From positions 1 to 26,497 of the IMG/VR virus record IMGVR_UViG_3300045257_000081: DNA of 26,497 nt; one strand, written 5' to 3'. The translations under genes were made by a program, and so were the position numbers. Source of the stretch: a virus. Each line of letters starts with the position of its first letter. Position 1 is the first letter of the stretch. Below, in pieces: positions 8,907-14,409 of the stretch. A model generated the notes under the pieces. It did no database searches, had not been told where the DNA came from, and worked only from the letters and a program-made list of their open reading frames with translations.

Positions 8907-9128
8907 ATGCGTTTTATTGAATTCATCAAAGAGTCTGCCGAGAAAAAGTCAGGGACATTTGATCCCGACTCGTTGCCGAATCAAATGGATTCGGCAAACA
9001 TGCCTCAGACCGACCAAGAATTGGACGGTGCAGGAAAAAAGAAAAAGAGGAAGAAAAAGGACGGCGGATGGGTTGTACCTGCTGTGGGACTTCTTAAATA
9101 TCTTCAACATATGAACAAGGTGCAATGA
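8907..9128 (+). CDS. 67: gp67-like small prohead core protein (by position)
   Basis: The 73-residue product lies between gp20 and the gp68-like gene, exactly where T4 encodes gp67 (80 residues). Sequence similarity is not obvious, so the symbol rests on synteny and size. The N-terminus MRFIEFIKE followed by Ser resembles the capsid targeting sequence of T4 internal proteins (MKTxxEFIxE). The segment IKE/S fits the gp21 protease rule of Ile or Leu, any residue, Glu, then a small residue. A very basic block (KKKKRKKK, 44-51) could contact DNA or acidic scaffold. AAGGG lies 7 bases before the ATG. Confidence 0.6.
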   Translation: MRFIEFIKESAEKKSGTFDPDSLPNQMDSANMPQTDQELDGAGKKKKRKKKDGGWVVPAVGLLKYLQHMNKVQ

Positions 9129-9131
9129 TCC

Positions 9132-9572
9132 ATGACTTCTTCTATTGATAGCCTCCGTAAAGCTTTGACTGCGTTCGCCAAGGGCGAGGATGAACAATCC
9201 GAAGCCGCTTTCCGTGAATATTCTCAAGCTAAATCCCATGAGCTTGTTCACAACACAGAACTACAGAACAAAATTATCAAGGAAAAGGCCGTCTACGCAA
9301 AAATCGGCGCAATGCTTTTGCGTGAATTCAATGCAGATGATCCTATCCAGATGGATGGACAGTACATCGTAGTCAACGGTAAACGTGTGGGTACCGTAAC
9401 CACAAATACAGACGATGTCGATCCTAACGATCCAGACTATGAAAACAAATGGGAACAGAGTCAGAGTGGCATCAATTTCACGGCTGCTGATGGGAAATTC
9501 TCAAAGGAATTCCCTGATATCGCGTCCTTGTACCAGTTCATCTCTAAACAATATCTCGGTACGGCACAATAA
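9132..9572 (+). CDS. 68: gp68-like prohead core protein (by position)
   Basis: The 146-residue protein occupies the T4 gene 68 position and has a matching length (T4 gp68: 141). The N-terminal part (SIDSLRKALTAFAKGEDEQS, then AAFREYSQAKSHELV) is an amphipathic helical segment like those of prohead core proteins. The middle is acidic with a DxDxxDPNDPDYE run, and the end (FPDIASLYQFISKQYLG) is helical. I do not see a catalytic motif. It starts 4 bases after the stop of the gp67-like gene with AAGGTG upstream, so the two are one operon. A scaffold role is inferred from context. Confidence 0.6.
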   Translation: MTSSIDSLRKALTAFAKGEDEQSEAAFREYSQAKSHELVHNTELQNKIIKEKAVYAKIGAMLLREFNADDPIQMDGQYIVVNGKRVGTVTTNTDDVDPNDPDYENKWEQSQSGINFTAADGKFSKEFPDIASLYQFISKQYLGTAQ

Positions 9573-9583
9573 GGACGCATGAC

Positions 9584-10216
9584 ATGACACAACACATTTT
9601 ACTTGTAGAGGAATACACACCAATCGAAAGCCGCATCATTGTGGAAGCTTCGACCTGTGCCAAACAAGTTCACATTCAGGGGATTTTTGCTCAAGCTGAT
9701 CTTCGCAATCGCAACAACCGTATCTACCCGTTGTCTGAGATGTTTCAAGCCATCTCTAGGGCGAATGAAGAAATCTCCCGCGAAGGCGGCATCTACGGTG
9801 AGTTGGATCATCCGGCTGGAGCAACGGTCAACCTGAAGGAAGTGTCTCATATCATCACAAGCTTGCGTGTTGAAGGCACCAACGTCATCGGGCGTGCCAC
9901 GATCCTACCAACACCAAACGGTGAAATCGCAAAGGCTCTATTCCAATGCGGTCGTCGTCCGGGTATCTCAACACGAGGTGGTGGTAAGTTGAATGAGTCT
10001 GGCATCGTAAGTGATTTCACTTTCATCACGGCTGACCTTGTAGCCACACCAAGTGCCCAAGGTGCTATGCCAGTACCGATCTACGAGTCGTTACAGCAAA
10101 CCGCACAGGGTCGTCATGTTATGACGCTTGCCGAATCGATCAAGGATGATCCAAAGGCGCAAGCCTATCTGGTCAAGGAACTGAAAGCCTTCATGGACAG
10201 TTTCATCCGCAAGTAA
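9584..10216 (+). CDS. 21: gp21-like prohead core protease (family S77)
   Basis: This protease is activated inside the prohead. It degrades the core and trims head proteins at (I/L)xE sites before packaging. The 210-residue product matches T4 gp21 in length (212). The likely catalytic His76 lies in GELDHPAG (73-80) and Ser129 in GISTRGGG (127-134), both typical of the family. FAQADLRNRNNRIYPL is another family stretch. The ATG at 9584 is used with AAGGA 8 bases upstream; the ATG at 9579 meets a stop after two codons. In T4, genes 22 and 23 follow. Here a terminator ends the unit, so the scaffold and major capsid genes lie elsewhere. Confidence 0.93.
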   Translation: MTQHILLVEEYTPIESRIIVEASTCAKQVHIQGIFAQADLRNRNNRIYPLSEMFQAISRANEEISREGGIYGELDHPAGATVNLKEVSHIITSLRVEGTNVIGRATILPTPNGEIAKALFQCGRRPGISTRGGGKLNESGIVSDFTFITADLVATPSAQGAMPVPIYESLQQTAQGRHVMTLAESIKDDPKAQAYLVKELKAFMDSFIRK

Positions 10217-10220
10217 AAAG

Positions 10221-10245
10221 AAACCCGCCGAAAGGCGGGTTTTTT
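10221..10245. terminator. intrinsic terminator, probably bidirectional
   Basis: A perfect 9-bp stem (AAACCCGCC with GGCGGGTTT) closes a GAAA tetraloop and is followed by Ts on the plus strand. On the minus strand the stem is followed by TTTCTTTTT-like sequence. It lies between the convergent gp21 gene and the reversed gene at 10269 and can stop both. Confidence 0.92.
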
Positions 10246-10268
10246 GTAATACACACAGTGTGGATTGA

Positions 10269-10679
10269 TTACGCGTTGTATTCCGGACGCACGCCAGCGA
10301 TAGACTTCAAGCGAACCGGTGCAACTTCGTCATCGTTTCCGATGTCTTCACCTGTATCACCTACGTCAGTGAACTTACGCGGCGCACCGAAATCGGTAGC
10401 TCCGAGTTTCTGCATCTTGTTGTGAACCTGACGAGCGTCGCGCGAACCATAACGCTGCACAAGGTCAGCAACCTTGAGACCGGATTCATTCGGTTCATAG
10501 GACATGGAATCAACAAGGCCAAGGTCGGCAAGCTGATCCATGATGGCTTGTTCGCGCGGAGATGCGGTTTCGGCATCTACTTTACCGGTAGCCAAACGAC
10601 GCAGAACTGTAAGTTGAATGTCGTCCAAGTCACGGTACGCAAGCATAGCATTTTCGTTGAGGAGGGTTACAAGTTTCAT
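10269..10679 (-). CDS. hypothetical late protein with possible prohead-targeting N-terminus
   Basis: I do not recognise this 136-residue protein. Its N-terminus MKLVTLLNE followed by Asn is reminiscent of a capsid targeting sequence with an LNE cleavage point, similar to the gp67-like gene's MRFIEFIKE. The middle (LDDIQLTVLRRLATGK, REQAIMDQLADLGLV) could be a winged-helix-like fold (inference). The C-terminal third is acidic and probably flexible. A perfect late promoter lies 40 bases upstream, and AAAGGA precedes the ATG at good spacing. Late control and the targeting-like N-terminus suggest a virion or internal head protein. It is transcribed towards gp21 and shares the terminator at 10221-10245. 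Confidence 0.7.
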   Translation of the reverse strand: MKLVTLLNENAMLAYRDLDDIQLTVLRRLATGKVDAETASPREQAIMDQLADLGLVDSMSYEPNESGLKVADLVQRYGSRDARQVHNKMQKLGATDFGAPRKFTDVGDTGEDIGNDDEVAPVRLKSIAGVRPEYNA

Positions 10680-10718
10680 TACATTTCCTTTGTTTTTGTT
10701 ATTTTGTGTCCAAAACAG

Positions 10719-10726
10719 TATTTATA
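10719..10726 (-). promoter_or_regulatory. T4-type late promoter (perfect TATAAATA, minus strand)
   Basis: The plus strand reads TATTTATA, which is TATAAATA on the minus strand. By T4 geometry transcription would start near 10713, giving a leader of about 34 bases to the ATG at 10679. Confidence 0.82.
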
Positions 10727-10870
10727 CATTGATCTTGTTTTTGAACTGTAATTCGAGTATCCTTGTGTCTCGAATCTATGAGAACGCTGTAACAGGCTAT
10801 CCCGAAGCCCAGCATCCTACTCCTACTCCCGGCAAAGCGCAAGAGTCTTTGCTCTAACCAAGGAAAATTC

Positions 10871-11332
10871 ATGTCAACCGACAATCCCTCCGCCATTTCT
10901 CGTTTCTTTCGTCGAGTGCTAGGCATTCACGATACGATCCCTGAACACGATACGATCCCTGAAGTAGCGGTTCCAGATGAACAGAAGTCAACCGAAGCGA
11001 CTACACCAGTCGAGATTTATCCAGAGGATGAACCATCTTTACGAAGAGTCATCTCGGAAAAGTTGGATGACGCAATTGTCGATCCATGCCGTAGCAGACC
11101 GTTAGCCGCACTTCGGGCTGAATATGAAAAAATCGAGAACCTGATAGGGTGGGCAGAAGACCTCCCTGATGAACGCATTGGTCAGATTTATTTGAGGGAA
11201 CTCCACCAGCGGGCAAGAAGCCACAAATACTACCTCGACCATGCCGAAAGTGCGGAACGCATCAAAATTGCCGCTGCCACAATACCAGACCCACCCGGTT
11301 TCCCTGCAAAAGAGAAAGCCCGTGGAACCTGA
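10871..11332 (+). CDS. hypothetical protein with tandem HDTIPE repeat
   Basis: The family of this 153-residue protein is not recognised. It has a short basic helix at the N-terminus (ISRFFRRVLGI), a perfect two-copy repeat of HDTIPE (20-31), an acidic linker, and a helical C-terminal half rich in charged residues (LAALRAEYEKIENLIGWAED, IYLRELHQRARSHKYYLDHA). AAGGAAAATTC precedes the ATG. Its stop overlaps the GTG start of the Pth2 gene, so the two genes are probably coupled. Confidence 0.7.
   Translation: MSTDNPSAISRFFRRVLGIHDTIPEHDTIPEVAVPDEQKSTEATTPVEIYPEDEPSLRRVISEKLDDAIVDPCRSRPLAALRAEYEKIENLIGWAEDLPDERIGQIYLRELHQRARSHKYYLDHAESAERIKIAAATIPDPPGFPAKEKARGT
10928..10963 (+). repeat. perfect 18-bp tandem direct repeat (two copies)
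   Basis: CACGATACGATCCCTGAA occurs twice in a row and encodes HDTIPE twice in frame. It looks like a recent slippage duplication inside the flexible N-terminal region of the host gene. Confidence 0.9.
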
Positions 11333-11717
11333 AAACTCAGTCAAGCAGGTTATCGTTGTCCGCAAAGACTTGAACATGCGGAAGGGGAAGATTGCGGCCC
11401 AAGTGGCGCACGCCTCTATGTCGTTCCTTACTACGAGCATGCGTGGAAAGTCTGGACATCCTATTGTTATTGAGCTAACCAAAGAACAGAGACTTTGGGT
11501 GGACGGGTCTTTCACCAAAGTGGTGGTCTATGTCAACAGCGATGACGAACTATTGAGTGTACATCGAGCCGCTCACGATGCAGGGATAGAATCACATAGA
11601 ATCCAAGATTCTGGCCGTACCGAATTTAACAACGTGCCGACCTACACTTGTGTCGCCATTGGCCCGGATTTGATACAGTTAATCGATACTGTAACTGGTC
11701 ACCTTCCGCTTCTATAA
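11322..11717 (+). CDS. peptidyl-tRNA hydrolase, Pth2 family
   Basis: Pth2 frees tRNA from peptidyl-tRNA that has dropped off ribosomes. The family is usual in archaea and eukaryotes and scattered in phages. The product has about 131 residues from a GTG start at 11322. The start region VIVVRKDLNMRKGKIAAQ, then VAHAS, is the family signature. Later DSGRTEF and TCVAIGPDLIQLIDTVTG match the conserved D-(S/A)-G-R-T and AIGP elements. The frame opens further upstream (ATG 11241), but that would add 27 residues unlike the family, overlapping the previous gene. The GTG overlaps the previous stop. The gene stop (TAA) lies inside the late promoter at 11713. The next features are tRNA-Trp and peptide deformylase. 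Confidence 0.85.
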   Translation: MEPENSVKQVIVVRKDLNMRKGKIAAQVAHASMSFLTTSMRGKSGHPIVIELTKEQRLWVDGSFTKVVVYVNSDDELLSVHRAAHDAGIESHRIQDSGRTEFNNVPTYTCVAIGPDLIQLIDTVTGHLPLL

Positions 11718-11720
11718 ATA
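11713..11720 (+). promoter_or_regulatory. T4-type late promoter (perfect TATAAATA) before tRNA-Trp
   Basis: This exact consensus overlaps the Pth2 stop codon and ends 8 bases before the tRNA. By T4 geometry transcription starts near 11726, a few bases before the mature tRNA end. Confidence 0.82.
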
Positions 11721-11728
11721 AGTCATAT

Positions 11729-11804
11729 ACTTCGGTAGCTCAATTGGCAGAGCAACGGTCTCCAAAACCGTAGGTTGGGGGTTCAAGTCCCTCCCGGAGT
11801 GCCA
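11729..11804 (+). tRNA. tRNA-Trp (anticodon CCA)
   Basis: A complete 76-nt cloverleaf can be drawn. The acceptor ACTTCGG pairs with CCGGAGT (one G-U). The D arm is GCTC-AATTGGCA-GAGC. The anticodon arm is ACGGT-CTCCAAA-ACCGT with U33 and anticodon CCA. The variable loop is AGGTT. The T arm is GGGGG-TTCAAGT-CCCTC. The discriminator is G and CCA is encoded. It reads UGG. A late promoter lies just upstream and a deformylase gene starts 16 bases after it. Confidence 0.96.
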
Positions 11805-11819
11805 CTTAGAAGTCATCCC

Positions 11820-12302
11820 ATGTTCACAAAGGCCATAGTGTCCATTACATCATACCCCCTCGTCAAATCCGACGATCCAGTTCTTTCAATTTGTACGCCA
11901 GTTTTCAATGGTGACTTTGAATCGTTAAGAGAGATTGCAGAACGATTGATAGGAACGCGGTACTGGAATCAAGCATTGGGCGTGGCTGCCCCACCGGTCG
12001 GACTCAGTCTTCGCATGTTCGTCATGCTGGTTGATGAATGCACCAAGGTCTTCATCAACCCTGAAATCCTTTATATGGAAACGAACGCTCTTTATCCTGT
12101 AAACGAGGGATGTCTTTCATTTCCGGGTGTCCAGATTAAAACGGCCAGAAGCGGACATATCATAGTGTCATATTGTGATTTAACCGGCAAACGTAACACT
12201 ATTCGTCTTAAAGGTCTTGAAGCTGTGTGTTTTCAACACGAACTGGATCACCTCGATGGGATAGTGTTTCATGAACGAGAAGCTGCTCTGCCTCCTGAGT
12301 AA
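11820..12302 (+). CDS. peptide deformylase-like protein with altered motif 1
   Basis: Peptide deformylase removes the formyl group from new proteins. The 160-residue product has metal motif 2 EGCLS (96-100) and motif 3 QHELDH (139-144), both intact. Motif 1, normally GxGxAAxQ, reads ALGVAAPP (52-59), with the oxyanion-stabilising Gln replaced by Pro. The codon is CCG, one base from CAG. Such a protein should bind metal but may be weak or inactive as a deformylase. The ATG at 11820 is the first one after tRNA-Trp and has only a weak AGAAG upstream. The gene is probably cotranscribed with the tRNA from the late promoter. Its 3' end is overlapped for 95 bases by a convergent homing endonuclease frame, and the C-terminus is short. 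Confidence 0.88.
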   Translation: MFTKAIVSITSYPLVKSDDPVLSICTPVFNGDFESLREIAERLIGTRYWNQALGVAAPPVGLSLRMFVMLVDECTKVFINPEILYMETNALYPVNEGCLSFPGVQIKTARSGHIIVSYCDLTGKRNTIRLKGLEAVCFQHELDHLDGIVFHEREAALPPE

Positions 12303-13104
12303 GTATCTTGTTCCATTTTCGTCTAAGCATAGGTAAATCCATCTCTTCTCCAAAAGCAAGAAGGCGAGAAATCAAACGATTTTTACTTATCCTAAGTTCC
12401 GATTGTTTACCGGCGTTGACGATTCTGACCATCATTTTTGATGGGATATTAAAGTAAGTAATGATAAGTTCTTTGAAATGGTTAAGAAATGGGAACCATG
12501 AGACATGATTTTTGATGATCAGATTCAAGCTCGACCTGTTTTTAAGTTGAATGATGCACCCATCACCGTCAATGAATCCAATTAGTACGGCCAGTTGTTC
12601 GATTGGAGTCATTCCAGAAAAAATGCATAGAGAGGGAGGATTATACGTTTTTCGTTGATGTATCTCCCATCTATCAACAAAGGCACCAATATTATCAATA
12701 TCTTTCACCGCAAGGCGATATTGAATACATGGTTCGTTCGTAAGTAGTCTTTGATAGGTTGTTTTATATCTATGAAGTGTGCAGTTGAGAAAGGATGATA
12801 GCTTCGCTAAATGTAATTTATCTATTTCAGCTACTGCAACAACCAATCGATTATCTGATATGTGACCATCAGCCAAGATAAAACCTACCCAATATAATGC
12901 TTCTAAACTCATGGTGTTAAGAAGGTGGCATCTAGTACCACGATGATATGTTGCATTGTCTCTACTAATCCCAATGCGAGCCGCCATAAGCTTTATAGCG
13001 GCTTCAGAGCGTACAAGACAGTTGGATATCTCCTTTATGTTACCGTGTGGATATTCTTTAGATAGAAATTCGATGTCCTCTTGACTCCATTTTCGTTTTG
13101 ACAT
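12208..13104 (-). CDS. LAGLIDADG homing endonuclease convergent with deformylase
   Basis: The 298-residue product has an N-terminal Myb/SANT-like helix bundle (KWSQEDIEFLSKEYPHG, then SEAAIKLMAARIGI; 5-47). LAGLIDADG helices lie at 70-80 (LYWVGFILADG) and 171-182 (LAVLIGFIDGDG). The ATG at 13104 has AGGAG 7 bases upstream. The last 31 residues or so (268-298) are encoded antisense to the deformylase gene, including its metal motif, so they are probably read-through sequence and not part of the functional enzyme. It separates the deformylase from the metallophosphoesterase, which is the likely insertion site. A late promoter inside an inverted repeat precedes it. Confidence 0.88.
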   Translation of the reverse strand: MSKRKWSQEDIEFLSKEYPHGNIKEISNCLVRSEAAIKLMAARIGISRDNATYHRGTRCHLLNTMSLEALYWVGFILADGHISDNRLVVAVAEIDKLHLAKLSSFLNCTLHRYKTTYQRLLTNEPCIQYRLAVKDIDNIGAFVDRWEIHQRKTYNPPSLCIFSGMTPIEQLAVLIGFIDGDGCIIQLKNRSSLNLIIKNHVSWFPFLNHFKELIITYFNIPSKMMVRIVNAGKQSELRISKNRLISRLLAFGEEMDLPMLRRKWNKILTQEAEQLLVHETLSHRGDPVRVENTQLQDL

Positions 13105-13110
13105 AGACTA

Positions 13111-13146
13111 ACTCCTGTTAACATCTATTTATCAATCTACAGGAGT
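13111..13146. repeat. inverted repeat covering ribosome sites of both flanking genes
   Basis: Perfect 8-bp arms ACTCCTGT (13111-13118) and ACAGGAGT (13139-13146) enclose a 20-base loop. The left arm holds the AGGAG of the minus-strand endonuclease and the right arm holds the AGGAG of the plus-strand metallophosphoesterase. Read-through RNA on either strand can fold and hide the ribosome site. Confidence 0.8.
13126..13133 (-). promoter_or_regulatory. T4-type late promoter (GATAAATA, minus strand) inside the inverted repeat
   Basis: The plus strand reads TATTTATC. A transcript would start near 13120, after the first arm of the inverted repeat, so its ribosome site would stay open. This drives the endonuclease at 12208-13104. 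Confidence 0.75.
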
Positions 13147-13154
13147 ACAGTCGC

Positions 13155-13716
13155 GTGATTTGGTTCACTAGCGATAACCACTTTTTTCCATAAGAACATC
13201 ATCCAGTATTCCAACCGTCCATACAAAGACGTAGAGGAAATGAACCGCAAAATGCGGGACATCTGGAACGAACACGTACAGCCCGGAGAAACGGTGTACA
13301 TGTTGGGAGATGTCGGCTTTGCTAAGCCGGAAATCTTGATCCCATTCCTTCGCAGTTTACACGGCGAAAAACATCTTGTGACGGGCAATCACGATAAGCA
13401 AATCAAGAAAATGCGCCAGCGGCTTCTTGATGAACGCGTATTCGTGTCCATGGACATGGCCAAGGAAATCTACATCGGTGACGATTACTTTGTCCTGTAT
13501 CACTACGGACAACGCACTTGGAACAAGGCTCACCATGGGTCTATTCATCTGTTCGGCCACACGCACGGCTCTCTACCGCCGTTGGGTAAGTCTGTGGACG
13601 TTGGTGTTGATGACAAGAACATCACCGACGAATACCGTCCAGTGTCATTGGACGAAGTCCTTCGATTCATGTCAAAGCGTGAATCGCACACCAAACATCA
13701 TGACGGTGAAGGATGA
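13155..13716 (+). CDS. phage metallophosphoesterase with +1 frameshift near the N-terminus
   Basis: This is a small calcineurin-like phosphoesterase. A GTG at 13155 with AGGAG 9 bases before it starts VIWFTSDNHFF, the usual N-terminal metal motif. After a run of six Ts (13182-13187) the frame hits TAA at 13191. Shifting by +1 continues as HKNIIQYSNRPY and then MLGDVGF, VTGNHDK and LFGHTHG, the remaining metal motifs, to the stop at 13716. With the shift the product has about 186 residues. An internal ATG at 13240 gives 158 residues lacking the first metal ligands. The break is an indel, an assembly error or programmed shifting. The gene overlaps the next by 4 bases. Confidence 0.82.
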
Positions 13717-14273
13717 TTAACCCGTTCTGGAAAGTTGTTGGGTGGATCATATCACGCCCGAAAATCGCTGAGTATTTGATCAAAAAGGCTCAAAAGACTG
13801 AGTATTTTCACCTTCGCGGATACATGGAACGGTGGTGGTTGTTCAATCGTCATGACGATACAGATTACGCCACCAAAGCGCCTAAACCATACCCATGGCT
13901 ACCATCGATCAGGATACATCACATTCTTCGAGCAGACGCGGATAGAGTTCCACATGATCATCCATGGAATGCTCGCACGATCATCTTGAAAGGATGGTAC
14001 CGTGAAGTAAGAATCGATCCAGCAAACGCAGAATGGTTTGACCCTGATTTGTGCTTTTCATATGCCAAGTCTTTTACTAGAAATCAAGGTGACACCGCCA
14101 CCTTAAAGTTTGGCGAATATCATAAAATCTCTGAAGTCTCTGAAGGTGGAGTTTGGACGTTGTTCATTTTCTACAAATGGAGAGGTGTGTGGGGCTTCTT
14201 GGTCAACGGGGTAAAGATTCCTTGGAGACAATATGAAGCAATGAAAAAAGATGAAGTGGTCAGCGATAGCTGA
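13713..14273 (+). CDS. cupin-like protein
   Basis: The 186-residue protein has a double-stranded beta-helix pattern. RIHHILRADADRVPHDHPW (about 67-85) carries a His-rich first motif, and GDTATLKFGEYHKISEV plus GGVWTLFIFY (about 125-150) form the second. Such cupin-like proteins are seen in many phages without known function. The N-terminus (FWKVVGWIISR) is hydrophobic and Trp-rich. It starts at ATGA overlapping the metallophosphoesterase stop, so the two are probably cotranslated. A metal-dependent enzyme is possible but the substrate is unknown. Confidence 0.75.
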   Translation: MINPFWKVVGWIISRPKIAEYLIKKAQKTEYFHLRGYMERWWLFNRHDDTDYATKAPKPYPWLPSIRIHHILRADADRVPHDHPWNARTIILKGWYREVRIDPANAEWFDPDLCFSYAKSFTRNQGDTATLKFGEYHKISEVSEGGVWTLFIFYKWRGVWGFLVNGVKIPWRQYEAMKKDEVVSDS

Positions 14274-14341
14274 TTAACCTGAACGACAAGGACGCTATTC
14301 AGATTTCCTCTCCACTTTATAAACGGTAAAAATTATCGTTG

Positions 14342-14349
14342 CATAAATA
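14342..14349 (+). promoter_or_regulatory. T4-type late promoter (CATAAATA) for the prkA module
   Basis: This is a 7 of 8 late element 60 bases upstream of the prkA ATG. A transcript would start near 14355 and could cover prkA, yeaH and spoVR. No sigma70-type promoter of comparable quality is seen in the 136-base gap. Confidence 0.75.
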
Positions 14350-14366
14350 CTCAAAGGCGAGTATTT
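14345..14366. repeat. inverted repeat over the prkA late promoter
   Basis: AAATACTC (14345-14352) and GAGTATTT (14359-14366) form a perfect 8-bp stem with a 6-base loop. The left arm is part of the late promoter and the predicted start is in the loop, so only read-through RNA can form the hairpin. It lies about 43 bases before the ATG and does not cover the ribosome site. Confidence 0.72.
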
Positions 14367-14409
14367 TGTACTGAGTGCGAAACAAAATCGGGTCACCTGA
14401 GAGGAAATC

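Noticed and set aside
11241-11321. ATG at 11241 as the Pth2 start
   Set aside because: It adds 27 residues unlike Pth2 and lies deep in the previous gene; the GTG at 11322 fits the family length.
13098-13120. TTGACA on the plus strand as a -35 box
   Set aside because: No acceptable -10 box at 16-18 bases spacing (best is TAACAT at 15).
13240-13242. ATG at 13240 as a normal metallophosphoesterase start
   Set aside because: The family N-terminal metal motif and a good ribosome site lie upstream at 13141-13181 in a shifted frame.
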